Source: Prescottella equi
GTDB lineage: Bacteria; Actinomycetota; Actinomycetes; Mycobacteriales; Mycobacteriaceae
Length of the DNA: 64,000 bases
Reading direction: 5' to 3'
Assembly (NCBI RefSeq): GCF_002094305.1
Contig: NZ_LWTX01000001.1
Span: 1 to 64,000, forward strand
A program made the translations under genes and the position numbers. The notes under the pieces were generated by a model that saw nothing but the letters and a program-made list of their open reading frames with translations, did not search any database and was not told the DNA's origin. This document shows positions 27,632 to 37,327 of the stretch, one piece after another (the first letter of the stretch is position 1; every line of letters starts with the position of its first letter).

Positions 27632-28000
27632 ATGGCACGTCTCGCAGGTGTTGATCTTCCCCGCGAAAAGCGCATGGAGATCGCACTGACCTACATCTAC
27701 GGCATCGGCCGTACCACCTCCAAGGAGATCCTGGCTGCCACGGGTGTCAACCCGGACCTGCGCAGCAAGGACCTCACGGACGAGGATCTCGCCAAGCTCC
27801 GCGAGTACATCGAGGAGTCGGTGAAGGTCGAGGGTGACCTGCGCCGCGAGGTGCAGGCGGACATCCGCCGCAAGATCGAGATCGGCTGCTACCAGGGCCT
27901 GCGCCACCGCCGTGGTCTGCCCGTGCGTGGACAGCGCACCAAGACCAACGCTCGCACCCGTAAGGGTCCGAAGCGCACCGTCGCAGGAAAGAAGAAGTAA
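27632..28000 (+). CDS. rpsM: 30S ribosomal protein S13
   Basis: Protein of 122 residues: [20 protein letters not shown], the H2TH region, and the C-terminal [20 protein letters not shown] signature. It bridges the subunits in the head. It shares one base with rpsK. Confidence 0.98.
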   Translation: MARLAGVDLPREKRMEIALTYIYGIGRTTSKEILAATGVNPDLRSKDLTDEDLAKLREYIEESVKVEGDLRREVQADIRRKIEIGCYQGLRHRRGLPVRGQRTKTNARTRKGPKRTVAGKKK

Positions 28001-28413
28001 TGCCTCCCAAGTCACGTAGCACCGGTCCGAAGAAGACCCAGAAGGCGCGTCGCAGGGACAAGAAGAACGTCCCGCACGGTGCCGCTCACATCAAGAGCAC
28101 CTTCAACAACACGATCGTGTCGATCACCGACCCGGCCGGCAACGTCATCTCCTGGGCGTCGTCGGGCCACGTGGGCTTCAAGGGCTCGCGCAAGTCGACG
28201 CCGTTCGCTGCTCAGCTCGCCGCCGAGAACGCTGCCCGCAAGGCGCAGGAGCACGGCGTCAAGAAGGTCGACGTCTTCGTGAAGGGCCCGGGCTCGGGCC
28301 GCGAGACCGCGATCCGCTCGCTGCAGGCTGCCGGCCTCGAGGTCGGCACCATCTCCGATGTCACCCCCCAGCCGCACAACGGCTGCCGTCCGCCCAAGCG
28401 GCGTCGGGTTTAA
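28000..28413 (+). CDS. rpsK: 30S ribosomal protein S11
   Basis: Protein of 137 residues with [20 protein letters not shown] and the C-terminal [13 protein letters not shown]. It lines the platform near the mRNA exit. It starts on the last base of the rpsM stop (TAATG). Confidence 0.98.
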   Translation: MPPKSRSTGPKKTQKARRRDKKNVPHGAAHIKSTFNNTIVSITDPAGNVISWASSGHVGFKGSRKSTPFAAQLAAENAARKAQEHGVKKVDVFVKGPGSGRETAIRSLQAAGLEVGTISDVTPQPHNGCRPPKRRRV

Positions 28414-28439
28414 GTAGCGGGAAGGATAGGTAAAAGAAC

Positions 28440-29045
28440 ATGGCACGTTATACCGGACCCATCACCCGCAAGTCGCGTCGTCTGCGCGTCGACCTCGTCG
28501 GAGGCGACCAGGCATTCGAGCGGCGTCCTTACCCGCCGGGCCAGCACGGCCGCGCGCGCATCAAGGAGAGCGAGTACCTGCTCCAGCTGCAGGAGAAGCA
28601 GAAGGCACGCTTCACCTACGGCGTCATGGAGAAGCAGTTCCGCCGCTACTACCAGGAGGCGGTCAACCGCCCCGGCAAGACCGGTGAGAACCTGCTCCAG
28701 ATCCTGGAGTCGCGTCTCGACAACGTCGTGTACCGCGCCGGCCTCGCCCGTACCCGCCGTCAGGCGCGTCAGCTGGTCACGCACGGTCACCTTCTCGTGA
28801 ACAACAAGAAGGTCGACATCCCCAGCTACCGCGTCTCGCAGTACGACATCATCGATGTCCGCGAGAAGTCGCTGGCGACCCTGCCGTTCCAGGTTGCTCG
28901 TGAGACCCAGGGCGATCGCCCGATCCCGGGTTGGCTGCAGGTCGTCGGTGGACGCCTCCGCATCCTGGTGCACCAGCTCCCCGAGCGTGCGCAGATCGAG
29001 GTTCCGCTGCAGGAACAGCTGATCGTCGAGTACTACTCGAAGTAA
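28440..29045 (+). CDS. rpsD: 30S ribosomal protein S4
   Basis: Protein of 201 residues. The S4 RNA-binding domain is RLDNVVYRAGLARTRRQARQ with HGHLLVNNKKVDIPSYRV. The N-terminal part lacks the zinc Cys cluster, so this is the zinc-free form. It starts small-subunit assembly and in some bacteria represses this operon. Confidence 0.97.
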   Translation: MARYTGPITRKSRRLRVDLVGGDQAFERRPYPPGQHGRARIKESEYLLQLQEKQKARFTYGVMEKQFRRYYQEAVNRPGKTGENLLQILESRLDNVVYRAGLARTRRQARQLVTHGHLLVNNKKVDIPSYRVSQYDIIDVREKSLATLPFQVARETQGDRPIPGWLQVVGGRLRILVHQLPERAQIEVPLQEQLIVEYYSK

Positions 29046-29053
29046 GGCGTGAT

Positions 29054-29128
29054 ACCCGGGAGTGGTCGGTAACGGCCGCTCCCGGGTCCCAAGCCTTTCC
29101 CATCGTGGGCGTCATATAGCGGACGCCC
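29054..29128 (+). promoter_or_regulatory. Two hairpins in the rpsD-rpoA spacer
   Basis: A 9-bp stem (29054-29062 / 29079-29087) and a 7-bp stem (29107-29113 / 29122-29128) occupy the 100-nt gap. They could tune rpoA output relative to the ribosomal genes. The AGGAGG before rpoA is left free. Confidence 0.45.
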
Positions 29129-29145
29129 GTACAGGAGGAAATCCA

Positions 29146-30210
29146 ATGCTCATTTCTCAGCGACCCACGCTGACCGAAGAGGTCATCGCTGAAAACCGCT
29201 CGAAGTTCGTCATCGAGCCCCTCGAGCCAGGCTTCGGGTACACCCTCGGCAATTCGCTGCGCCGCACCCTGCTGTCGTCGATTCCCGGCGCTGCTGTCAC
29301 CAGCATCCGCATCGACGGCGTCCTGCACGAGTTCACCACCGTTCCCGGTGTGAAGGAGGATGTCACCGACATCATCCTGAACCTCAAGGGCCTGGTCGTG
29401 AGCTCCGAAGAGGACGAGCCGGTCACCATGTACGTCCGCAAGCAGGGCCCCGGGGTCGTGACTGCGGGTGACATCGTTCCGCCGGCAGGCGTCACGGTCA
29501 ACAACCCGGATCTGCACATCGCCACCCTGAACGACAAGGGCAAGCTGGAGATCGAGCTCGTCGTCGAGCGCGGTCGCGGCTATGTCCCCGCCGTCCAGAA
29601 CAAGGCGTCCGGCGCCGAGATCGGCCGTATCCCGGTCGACTCGATCTACTCGCCGGTGCTCAAGGTCACCTACAAGGTGGAGGCGACTCGCGTCGAGCAG
29701 CGCACCGACTTCGATCGGTTGATTCTCGACGTGGAGACCAAGAACTCCATCACCGCTCGGGACGCGCTCGCTTCGGCGGGCAAGACCCTGGTTGAGCTCT
29801 TCGGCCTGGCCCGTGAGCTGAACGTCGAAGCAGAAGGTATCGAGATCGGACCCTCGCCTGCCGAGGCCGATCACATCGCTTCCTTCGGACTCCCCATCGA
29901 GGATCTGGACCTGACGGTTCGTTCCTACAACTGCCTCAAGCGCGAGGGTGTTCACACCGTCGGCGAGTTGGTTGGTCGTACCGAGTCCGACCTGCTGGAC
30001 ATCCGCAATTTCGGACAGAAGTCCATCGACGAGGTGAAGGTCAAGCTGCATTCGCTCGGCCTCGCCCTCAAGGACAGCCCTGCATCCTTCGATCCCACCA
30101 CCGTTGCCGGCTACGACGCCGCCACCGGGACGTGGAGTGACACGGATGCCGGTTCCTTCAGCGACGCTGACGGCACCGACCAGGACTACGCCGAGACCGA
30201 ACAGCTGTAA
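29146..30210 (+). CDS. rpoA: DNA-directed RNA polymerase subunit alpha
   Basis: Protein of 354 residues. The N-terminal domain (about 1-230) has [20 protein letters not shown] and dimerises to hold beta and beta'. The C-terminal domain (about 245-315) with [19 protein letters not shown] binds UP elements and activators. A variable acidic tail ends in AETEQL. The start is 29146 with AGGAGG upstream. Confidence 0.98.
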   Translation: MLISQRPTLTEEVIAENRSKFVIEPLEPGFGYTLGNSLRRTLLSSIPGAAVTSIRIDGVLHEFTTVPGVKEDVTDIILNLKGLVVSSEEDEPVTMYVRKQGPGVVTAGDIVPPAGVTVNNPDLHIATLNDKGKLEIELVVERGRGYVPAVQNKASGAEIGRIPVDSIYSPVLKVTYKVEATRVEQRTDFDRLILDVETKNSITARDALASAGKTLVELFGLARELNVEAEGIEIGPSPAEADHIASFGLPIEDLDLTVRSYNCLKREGVHTVGELVGRTESDLLDIRNFGQKSIDEVKVKLHSLGLALKDSPASFDPTTVAGYDAATGTWSDTDAGSFSDADGTDQDYAETEQL

Positions 30211-30265
30211 CCCGTATCACCCGGCACATGGGCAAATGTGCTGGGCGAGCCTCAGAGGAGCTCCA

Positions 30266-30808
30266 ATGCCCAAGCCCAAGAAGGGTGCCCGCTTCGGCGG
30301 GTCGGCGTCGCACCAGAAGGCGATCTTCGCCAACCTGGCGACTGCTCTCTTCGAGCACGGCCGAATCACCACCACGGAGGCCAAGGCCAAGGCCCTGCGT
30401 CCGTACGCCGAGAAGCTCGTGACCAAGGCCAAGGGTGGAACCCTCGCCGACCGTCGCGAGGTTCTCAAGGTCATCCGCAACAAGGACGTCGTGCACGGCC
30501 TGTTCGCGGAGATCGGCCCGTTCTACGCCGACCGCGATGGTGGCTACACCCGCATCATCAAGACCGTCCCCCGCAAGGGTGACAACGCTCCGATGGCGAT
30601 CATCGAGCTCGTCAAGGAGAAGACCGTCACCTCCGAGGCGGATCGCGCTCGCCGCGTTGCCGCTTCGCAGGCTGCCGAGGAGAACGTGGTGGAGGCCGTC
30701 GAGGCCGACGCCACCGAGGCCGAGGTCGAGAACGCCGACGCCGTGGTCGAGGGTGTCGAGAACGAGACCGCGACTGCAGCAGACGCCGACGAGGCCAAGA
30801 AGGACTAG
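30266..30808 (+). CDS. rplQ: 50S ribosomal protein L17, acidic tail
   Basis: Protein of 180 residues. The first 120 are the conserved L17 fold ([20 protein letters not shown], ending IIELVKEK). The last 55 form an acidic Glu/Ala/Asp tail, found in related actinobacteria and absent from E. coli L17; its role is unknown. It ends the alpha cluster. Confidence 0.97.
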   Translation: MPKPKKGARFGGSASHQKAIFANLATALFEHGRITTTEAKAKALRPYAEKLVTKAKGGTLADRREVLKVIRNKDVVHGLFAEIGPFYADRDGGYTRIIKTVPRKGDNAPMAIIELVKEKTVTSEADRARRVAASQAAEENVVEAVEADATEAEVENADAVVEGVENETATAADADEAKKD

Positions 30809-30813
30809 TCCTC

Positions 30814-31704
30814 TTGGTTTCGGCACATGCTGAATCGAACGAACCCGCCGCTCCCTCCGGGGACGGCGGGTTCGTTCGATTGCGGCTCGACATCTCTTAC
30901 GACGGCACGGACTTCTCGGGCTGGGCGCGTCAGCCCGGCCGACGCACGGTGTGCGGCGAGATCGAGGAGAAGCTGAGTGCGATCGTCCGCACCCCGGTGC
31001 TGCTGACGGTGGCCGGACGCACCGACGCGGGTGTCCACGCGAGTGGTCAGGTGGCGCACGTCGACGTGCCGGCCGACATGATTCCCGAGGAGCCGTCGCG
31101 GCTCGTTCGCCGGCTGGCCCGGTTCCTGCCCAGAGACGTTCGGGTCAAAGCCGTTTCATTCGCCCCGGAGCATTTCGACGCACGGTTCTCGGCGATCCGG
31201 CGGCACTACGAGTACAGGTTGACCACGGCGCCGTACGGCGCCGAGCCGTTGCGCGCCCGGGACACCGTCGCGTGGCCCAAGGACGTCGACGTCGACGCGA
31301 TGCGGGAGGCGTCGTCGCGGTTGCTGGGTCTGCACGATTTCGCGGCGTTCTGCAAGCGTCGCGAGGGTGCGACGACGGTTCGCGAACTGCAGCGCTTCGA
31401 CTGGGAGCAGTCGGGTCACGAACTCACTGCCTTCGTGAGCGCGGACGCCTTCTGTTGGTCGATGGTGCGGAGTCTGGTCGGTGCCGCGCTCGCGGTCGGC
31501 GAGGGCCGCCGCACAGTCGAGTGGATGGCGGGGCTGCTCGCCGAGCGCGTGCGGGCGAGTGCCGTCGCGGTCGCTCCGGCGCACGGGCTTTCACTGATCC
31601 GGGTCGACTACCCGGCCGACGAGGACCTCGCCGCCCGCAACGAAGCCACCCGGGAGATGCGTAGTGCGATCGATCCGGGCGGCTCCGGCTGTTGCGGCGA
31701 CTGA
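30814..31704 (+). CDS. truA: tRNA pseudouridine synthase A
   Basis: Enzyme of 296 residues (or 274 from the later start) making pseudouridine at tRNA positions 38-40. It has [19 protein letters not shown], the catalytic [16 protein letters not shown] (first Asp), and the late SFCWSMVR-type segment ([13 protein letters not shown]). The start is uncertain: TTG 30814 has AAGGA upstream, but codons 7-23 would lie in a terminator-like 18-bp stem; TTG 30880 at the end of that stem is the alternative. The C-terminus ends in GCCGD. Confidence 0.93.
   Translation: MVSAHAESNEPAAPSGDGGFVRLRLDISYDGTDFSGWARQPGRRTVCGEIEEKLSAIVRTPVLLTVAGRTDAGVHASGQVAHVDVPADMIPEEPSRLVRRLARFLPRDVRVKAVSFAPEHFDARFSAIRRHYEYRLTTAPYGAEPLRARDTVAWPKDVDVDAMREASSRLLGLHDFAAFCKRREGATTVRELQRFDWEQSGHELTAFVSADAFCWSMVRSLVGAALAVGEGRRTVEWMAGLLAERVRASAVAVAPAHGLSLIRVDYPADEDLAARNEATREMRSAIDPGGSGCCGD
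30833..30881 (+). terminator. rplQ terminator overlapping the truA 5' end
   Basis: Perfect 18-bp stem (30833-30850 / 30864-30881) with a 13-nt loop, 24 nt after the rplQ stop. One of the longest perfect stems in the window. It lies inside truA if the first TTG is used. Confidence 0.85.
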
Positions 31705-31710
31705 CGTCCG

Positions 31711-32853
31711 TCAGCCCGCGAGTTGGCGGGCGATGACGAGTCGCTGAATCTGATTGGTGCCCTCGAAGATCTGGGTGATCTTGGCTTCGCGCATGTACCG
31801 CTCGACGGGGAAGTCCTGCGTGTAGCCGTATCCGCCGAACACCTGGACAGCGTCGGTGGTGACCTTCATGGCTGCGTCCGTCGCGACGAGCTTCGCGACG
31901 GACGCGTTGCGGGAGTAAGGGAGTCCGGCGTCGCGCCGGCGGGCGGCATCGATGTACGTGGCGCGGGCCGAGTCGACCGCGGCGGCCATGTCGGCCAGGA
32001 CGAACCCGAGCCCCTGATGGTCGATGATGCGCTTGCCGAATGCCTTGCGCTCCTTGGCGTATGCGACGGCATCGTCGAGCGCGCCCTGCGCCAGGCCGAC
32101 GGCGACGGCCGCGATGCCCAGACGCCCGGAATCGAGGGCGCTGAATGCGATGGGCAGGCCCTGCCCGGTCTTGCCGATGAGCCGCTCGGCCGGGACGAAC
32201 GCGTCGTCGTAGTGCGCGGCCGTCGTCGGTACGGCGCGCAGTCCCATCTTCTCCTCGGGTTTGCCGAAGCCGAGTCCCTCGGTGTCCTTCGGGACCAGGA
32301 AGCACGAGATGCCGCGAGCCCCGTCGTCGCTGGTGCGGGCGAACAGGGTGTAGAAGTCGGCACGGCCACCGTTGGTGATCCACGCCTTGCTGCCGTTGAT
32401 GCGGAAGCCGCCGTCCACCTCGGTGGCCCGGCACGTGAGCGCCGCGGCGTCGGAGCCGGCCTGCGGTTCGGACAGGCTGTAGGCGCCGATGGTCTCGCCG
32501 CCGAGCATGTCGGGCAGCCACTTCGACTTCTGCTCGTCGGTGCCGTGGGTCGCGAGCGCGAAGCACGACAGGCTGTGCACGCTGGTGGCGACGGCCACGG
32601 CTGCCCAGCGTGCCGCGATCTCCTCGAGAACCTGGAGGTAGACCTCGTAGGGCTGCGCGCCGCCGCCGAACTCCTCGGGGTAGGGGAGGCTCAGCAGTCC
32701 GGCACGCCCGAGTGCGGGGAAGACGCCGTCGGGGAACGTCTCGGTCTTCTCGTGCTCGTCCACGATCGGCGCCAGCACCTTGTCCGCGACGTCACGGGTG
32801 AGGTCGATCAGGTCGTGGGCTTCCTGGGTGGGCAGCAGGCGTTCGACGGGCAC
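31711..32853 (-). CDS. Acyl-CoA dehydrogenase
   Basis: Flavoenzyme of 380 residues, normal length, making enoyl-CoA from acyl-CoA. Signatures: AYSLSEPQAGSDAAALTC, KAWITNGGRADFYTLFARTS for FAD and substrate, and MREAKITQIFEGTNQIQR with the catalytic Glu, as in short- and branched-chain enzymes. Start GTG 32853 has GAGGAG 7 nt upstream. It is divergent from a TetR gene and convergent with truA (6-nt gap). Chain-length specificity cannot be read by eye. Confidence 0.93.
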   Translation of the reverse strand: MPVERLLPTQEAHDLIDLTRDVADKVLAPIVDEHEKTETFPDGVFPALGRAGLLSLPYPEEFGGGAQPYEVYLQVLEEIAARWAAVAVATSVHSLSCFALATHGTDEQKSKWLPDMLGGETIGAYSLSEPQAGSDAAALTCRATEVDGGFRINGSKAWITNGGRADFYTLFARTSDDGARGISCFLVPKDTEGLGFGKPEEKMGLRAVPTTAAHYDDAFVPAERLIGKTGQGLPIAFSALDSGRLGIAAVAVGLAQGALDDAVAYAKERKAFGKRIIDHQGLGFVLADMAAAVDSARATYIDAARRRDAGLPYSRNASVAKLVATDAAMKVTTDAVQVFGGYGYTQDFPVERYMREAKITQIFEGTNQIQRLVIARQLAG

Positions 32854-32904
32854 GGTGGTCTCCTCGCGGATTGACTCAGCTTCGAAAAGTAGTACTGAAA
32901 GCGA

Positions 32905-32914
32905 TACTGCAGTA
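32905..32914. promoter_or_regulatory. Candidate operator between acyl-CoA dehydrogenase and TetR genes
   Basis: The 72-nt divergent gap holds a perfect 10-bp palindrome TACTGCAGTA with related half-sites AGTACTG (32891-32897) and ATACTG around it. This suits binding by the divergent TetR protein, with control of both genes. Confidence 0.6.
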
Positions 32915-32925
32915 CCGTCTGGCGT

Positions 32926-33495
32926 ATGGCAACCCCGGTGAAGATGACGGCCAGACGCCTCGCGCTGTTCGACGCGCTGGTGGCCCTGATCCTCGACGAG
33001 GGGTTCGCGCATCTCACGCTCGACGACCTGGCGGCGCGGCTGCACTGCTCGAAGTCCACGCTGTACCGCCTTGCGGACAGCAAGGAACAGTTGGTCCGCG
33101 CTGCCACGGTCCATTTCTTTCGCGGAGCCACCGAACAGGTCGAGGCGAGCGTGGCCGGTGCGGTGGACGCCCGGGACCGCATCCGCAGGTACCTCGAAGC
33201 GGTGGGCGAGCAGCTACGTCCGGCGTCGCCGCGGTTCATGGAGGACCTCGCCGCCGATCCAGCAGTGCGTGAAGTGTACGAGCGCAACACGCGGTTCGCG
33301 GCCAGGCGCGTCCAGGAACTCATCACCGAGGGGGTTGCGGCGGGGGAGTTGCGGGACGCGCACGCCGCCTTCGTCGGGGACGTCGCCGCCGCCGCGATGG
33401 TGCGGATTCAGCAGCGCCAGGTGGCGGCCGCGACCGGTCTGGACGACGCCCAGGCGTACGAGGAATTGGCGATCCTGCTGACCTGTGGACTCTGA
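32926..33495 (+). CDS. TetR-family transcriptional regulator
   Basis: Protein of 189 residues. The N-terminal DNA-binding domain includes LTLDDLAARLHCSKSTLYRL (helix-turn-helix, about 28-48), and the rest is a helical ligand domain. Head-to-head with the acyl-CoA dehydrogenase gene, so it most likely represses it and itself and responds to an acyl-CoA. A non-standard Leu replaces the usual aromatic in the YRLADSKEQL turn. Confidence 0.92.
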   Translation: MATPVKMTARRLALFDALVALILDEGFAHLTLDDLAARLHCSKSTLYRLADSKEQLVRAATVHFFRGATEQVEASVAGAVDARDRIRRYLEAVGEQLRPASPRFMEDLAADPAVREVYERNTRFAARRVQELITEGVAAGELRDAHAAFVGDVAAAAMVRIQQRQVAAATGLDDAQAYEELAILLTCGL

Positions 33496-33534
33496 TCGGG
33501 CGCTCTAGGATCGAACCCGGAAGGGAGCGATCCG

Positions 33535-34089
33535 ATGGAATGGGAACATCCGCTACGACTCGAGGTGATCGTCGGTAGTGTCCGCGTCCAGCGGTTCGCC
33601 CCCGTCGTCGCCGACTGGTTCGTGGATCGGGCCCGGGCCCGCGGGGAGTTCGACACGGCGGTGCTCGATCTCGCCGACGCGTCGCTCCCACAGGATCTTT
33701 CGCGCACCCGCGAAGTCGACGACTTCACCGAGCGTATCGGGAACGCGGACGCGTTCGTCGTCGTGACGAGCGAGTACAACCACGGCTATTCGGCGGCGCT
33801 CAAGACCGCACTCGACACCGTCAAGTACGAGTGGCGCGCCAAGCCCATCGGTTTCGTCGCGTACGGAGGCATGTCGGGAGGGCTGCGGGCAGTGGAGCAA
33901 CTGCGTCAGGTGGTGGCGGAACTGCACATGGTCTCGGTCCGCGAAGCCGTCAGTTTCCATCAGGCGCGCAAGCACTTCGACCCGGCGGACGGCGCTGCGA
34001 ACGATGCCGCCGGGCGGATGCTCACACAGTTGGCGTGGTGGGGGGATGCGCTACGCACGCGGCGCGGGCACGTGCCCTATCCGGGCTGA
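33535..34089 (+). CDS. NADPH-dependent FMN reductase family protein
   Basis: Flavodoxin-like protein of 184 residues with the FMN phosphate loop GSVRVQRFAP (about 14-23), the conserved SEYNHGYSAALKTALD and GGMSGGLRAVEQLR. Such enzymes reduce FMN or quinones with NAD(P)H. GGGAG precedes the ATG by 9 nt. It follows the TetR gene by 39 nt and may share its transcript. It converges on eccE with a 3-nt gap. Confidence 0.9.
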   Translation: MEWEHPLRLEVIVGSVRVQRFAPVVADWFVDRARARGEFDTAVLDLADASLPQDLSRTREVDDFTERIGNADAFVVVTSEYNHGYSAALKTALDTVKYEWRAKPIGFVAYGGMSGGLRAVEQLRQVVAELHMVSVREAVSFHQARKHFDPADGAANDAAGRMLTQLAWWGDALRTRRGHVPYPG

Positions 34090-34092
34090 GTC

Positions 34093-35742
34093 TCAGTGCG
34101 CGCCGACGAGCCGTGACGGGCGCGGACGTCCGAGGAAGGCGGTCTCGGACGAGATCGTCACGAGCGCCAGGTCGATGCTGCGGCCTCCCGTCGTGAGGAT
34201 CACGCGGTCACCGGACGCGCCGGGTTGCAGTATCGATACGTCGACCGTTGGGGCCGTTGCCGACGCGGGCGCAGCGGTGGGCTGGACATGGACGGTCGTG
34301 ACGCCCGGCCGGGCGGGCGGAGCCGGGGGTCCGTCTACGACGAGAGTGTCGAATCCGGTCTCGGCCCCGGCGGATCCGTGAGCGAGCCGAAGTCGTTTGG
34401 GCGCGCCGATCGCCTCGACCAGTGTCGTCCACGCATGAGGTCTGTCGGTGTGGACCAGTACCCGCGCACCGGTCCCCACGGCCCGGAACACCACCTGCTG
34501 CGCCAGGTACAGCTCGCCGTCGACCAGTACGTCGCGCACACCTGGACCGGACAGCCGGATGGCGACGGCGTGGCCCTGGGCGTCCGAACCGACGAGTTGC
34601 CCGCAACCGGCCACCGGCAGGTGCAGGCGGTCGAGGTGGGCCGGGTCGGTTGCGCGCAGGGGAGTGAGGTGGTCGAGATCCGGGGACGAGACCGGCAATT
34701 GCGCGACGAGAGCGTCGCGGTGGCGGCCCTGCATCGAGATCAGGCCCGGGTGCCGCAGACCTCGGGACGGCACCGCACGGGTGGTGGTCCGGAACGCGGC
34801 ACCGACGAGTACCGAATCCTTGTCTGCGGCGGGACGCAGGCGCACCGTGACGGTCGTCCCGACGCCGGGGTGCGCCCACACCGCGGTGAGCAGTTCGCGG
34901 CTGAGATGCCGGGGATCGATCGAGTTGCCGGTGTTGCACAGGCCCTGGAGCGGGACATGGGACCACTGCTGGTCCATCGTGTCGGGGTGGACGCCGCGAC
35001 AGATGAGCGCGGCCGCCGACTCCACGTCGGTCGCGGGCAGGATGCGCGAGGCGTAGCCGGCGTCGCCGAGCGCCCGGACGACGCGTCGTGCGGCGACGGC
35101 GACGGTGCGTGCGGCACCCTCCTCACCGCCGCCGCGGCGCGCGACCGATGCGCCGTCGGCGGCGGCGTCGAACCGGAGCGCCACCCACACGGTGCGGCGG
35201 GCGACGGCGGGAAGCGGACCGACCAGGTTGTCGTACACCTCGGCGGCCGGAGTGCCGGTGACGGCGCGACTCCCGTGGGCCACGATGTCGATTCCGCCGA
35301 GCGTGACGTCGTGCTGATTCAGGCACGATGCCAGCGCCGCGACGGGGAGGTGGTCGGGAGAGTCGACGCGCTCACGCGTCACCCGGGTCCAATGACCTGA
35401 CGGGGGAAGCAGTTCGACGACAGCGACGACCTGGCCGGCGATCCAGTGCAGGCCGACTGTCTCGCTCGCGGCGTGGAAGTCGGTGGTGCGTCCGATCGTC
35501 GGTCTGCGGGTGCCGATCAGGCCCAGCACAGTCCCGATCCACGCCACCGCGAACCGGCCACCGACGCGAGTGAACAGTGCGCCGCCGACCACGGCGGCTG
35601 CGACGACCGCGGCCCACGACGGAACCCCCACGAGCAGTGCGAGCAGACACACGGCCGCGCCGACCGACTGCGCGACCACGACGGTCGTCATCAGTGCTGC
35701 GGCAGCCGTGTACGGACGGCGTCCGGCACGGAAATGGTCCAC
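34093..35742 (-). CDS. eccE: Type VII secretion membrane protein EccE
   Basis: Protein of 549 residues with two N-terminal membrane segments (about 10-75) and a large soluble part, matching EccE: HDVTLGGIDIVAHGSR, RTVWVALRFDA and ARRVVRALGDAGY. In ESX complexes EccE sits at the edge of the membrane ring. Start GTG 35742 has GGGAGGA 5 nt upstream. It is divergent from eccB and convergent with the FMN reductase. M. tuberculosis ESX-4 lacks eccE, while M. abscessus and other relatives keep it, so this is the fuller form of the system. Confidence 0.88.
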   Translation of the reverse strand: MDHFRAGRRPYTAAAALMTTVVVAQSVGAAVCLLALLVGVPSWAAVVAAAVVGGALFTRVGGRFAVAWIGTVLGLIGTRRPTIGRTTDFHAASETVGLHWIAGQVVAVVELLPPSGHWTRVTRERVDSPDHLPVAALASCLNQHDVTLGGIDIVAHGSRAVTGTPAAEVYDNLVGPLPAVARRTVWVALRFDAAADGASVARRGGGEEGAARTVAVAARRVVRALGDAGYASRILPATDVESAAALICRGVHPDTMDQQWSHVPLQGLCNTGNSIDPRHLSRELLTAVWAHPGVGTTVTVRLRPAADKDSVLVGAAFRTTTRAVPSRGLRHPGLISMQGRHRDALVAQLPVSSPDLDHLTPLRATDPAHLDRLHLPVAGCGQLVGSDAQGHAVAIRLSGPGVRDVLVDGELYLAQQVVFRAVGTGARVLVHTDRPHAWTTLVEAIGAPKRLRLAHGSAGAETGFDTLVVDGPPAPPARPGVTTVHVQPTAAPASATAPTVDVSILQPGASGDRVILTTGGRSIDLALVTISSETAFLGRPRPSRLVGAH

Positions 35743-35854
35743 GGTTCCTCCCCGATACCTGAACCAGACGGAGCGATCGGTCGTCCGCCGAAGAGTGCTT
35801 TCGAGCGAACTGTACTGTGTGGACCCGAAGCGTGCGCCTCGTGGGGGAGGAAAC

Positions 35855-37327
35855 ATGGCTGCACAGCCGACTACTCGATGGCAGGTGAGCGGATATCGAT
35901 TCCTGGTCCGCCGTATGGAGCATGCGCTCGTCCGCAAGGACGTACGCATGCTGTCCGATCCGATGCGGTCGCAGTCGCGCGCCCTGGGGGTGGGGATCGT
36001 CGTGGCGTGTCTGGTGCTGGCCGGATGCGCGGCCCTGGCACTGTTCCGCCCGCAGGACAAGATCGGCAACGCGACGATCGTCGTCGGAAAGGACTCGGGC
36101 GCAATGTTCGTCGCGGTGAACGATGCGCTCCATCCCGTGCTGAACCTGGCGTCCGCGCGGCTGATCGTCGGTGAGGCGGCGAAGCCGGTGACGGTGTCGG
36201 AGTCGGAGATCGAGTCCCGGCCGCGAGGCGCGTTGGTCGGCATCCCGGGCGCCCCGTCGGCGCTCCCCGCCGGTTCGCCGGACGGGCAGCCGTGGACGGT
36301 GTGCGACACGGTGACCGCCGACGGGACCGGCTCTGTCACAACCACGGTGGTCGTCGGTGAGCCGTCGTGGAGTGATCGGGTCGGACCGCTCGGATCCGAT
36401 CGTGCGCTGCTCGTCTCGCACGGCGCCGACACCTACCTCGTGTACGACGGCCGTCGCGCACCGATCGACCTGCGGGACCGCGCAGTGACCCGCGCACTCG
36501 GACTCGAAAGCGCGCAGCCCCGCCCGATCGGTCGGGGACTGCTCAACGCGATTCCGGAGACTCTCCCGATCACGCCACCGCAGATCGAGTCCCGGGGATC
36601 TGCACCGAACTATCAGATCGCCGGGCGGACCGTCGGATCCGTCGTGAAACTGATGCGCGGCGACGACGTCCGCTACTACGTGGTTCTCCGGGACGGCGTG
36701 CAGGAGATCAGTGCCGCCACAGCGCTTCTCATCCAGTTCGCCGATTCCCAGGGGCAGTCGGAAATGGCGACGATCAGCCCCGACGCGCTGGCCAGGGCTC
36801 CTTTGGCGGACGTGCTCGACGTGTCGACCTTCCCAGCTGTCCCGCCGCGGCTCGCGGACCCGGCTGCCGACCCGGTCGGCTGCCTGACCTGGACTCCGCA
36901 GGGCGCAGCCCAGGGCGACGACTCCGGCCGCGTCGAAGCGGCTCTCACGCTGGCGGCGGGACGCTCGCTGCCGATCCCCGACGATGCCCGCACGGTCCGG
37001 TTGGCGCAGGCCGACGGGTCCGGCGATCACGCTGATTTCGCCTACCTGCGTTCGGGTGCCGGCGGGTTCGTGCAGACGACGGGCCTCGAGTCCGGCAGCG
37101 CGCGAAAGGGCGGACTGTTCTTCGTCGCCGACACGGGCGTCCGGTACGGGGTCGAGAACGCCGATGCAGCGAAGGCACTGGGGTTCGAGGTTCCAGGTGC
37201 TCCGGCGCCGTGGCGGATCGTCGAATTGCTCGCTCCCGGTCCCACTCTCGGCAAGTCCGCGGCGCTGGTCGCGCACGACGGCGTGTCGGCCGACACCGAT
37301 CCGGCGCCGGTGGCTGCGGGCAACTAG
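35855..37327 (+). CDS. eccB: Type VII secretion protein EccB
   Basis: Protein of 490 residues with the conserved N-terminus QPTTRWQVSGYRFLVRRMEH, a single membrane segment (about 42-64) and a large extracytoplasmic domain with repeats and two Cys (VCDT, VGCLTW) likely paired. EccB forms the outer-facing part of the ESX ring. ATG 35855 follows GGGGGAGG. The stop is 4 nt inside the convergent mycP gene. Confidence 0.95.
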   Translation: MAAQPTTRWQVSGYRFLVRRMEHALVRKDVRMLSDPMRSQSRALGVGIVVACLVLAGCAALALFRPQDKIGNATIVVGKDSGAMFVAVNDALHPVLNLASARLIVGEAAKPVTVSESEIESRPRGALVGIPGAPSALPAGSPDGQPWTVCDTVTADGTGSVTTTVVVGEPSWSDRVGPLGSDRALLVSHGADTYLVYDGRRAPIDLRDRAVTRALGLESAQPRPIGRGLLNAIPETLPITPPQIESRGSAPNYQIAGRTVGSVVKLMRGDDVRYYVVLRDGVQEISAATALLIQFADSQGQSEMATISPDALARAPLADVLDVSTFPAVPPRLADPAADPVGCLTWTPQGAAQGDDSGRVEAALTLAAGRSLPIPDDARTVRLAQADGSGDHADFAYLRSGAGGFVQTTGLESGSARKGGLFFVADTGVRYGVENADAAKALGFEVPGAPAPWRIVELLAPGPTLGKSAALVAHDGVSADTDPAPVAAGN

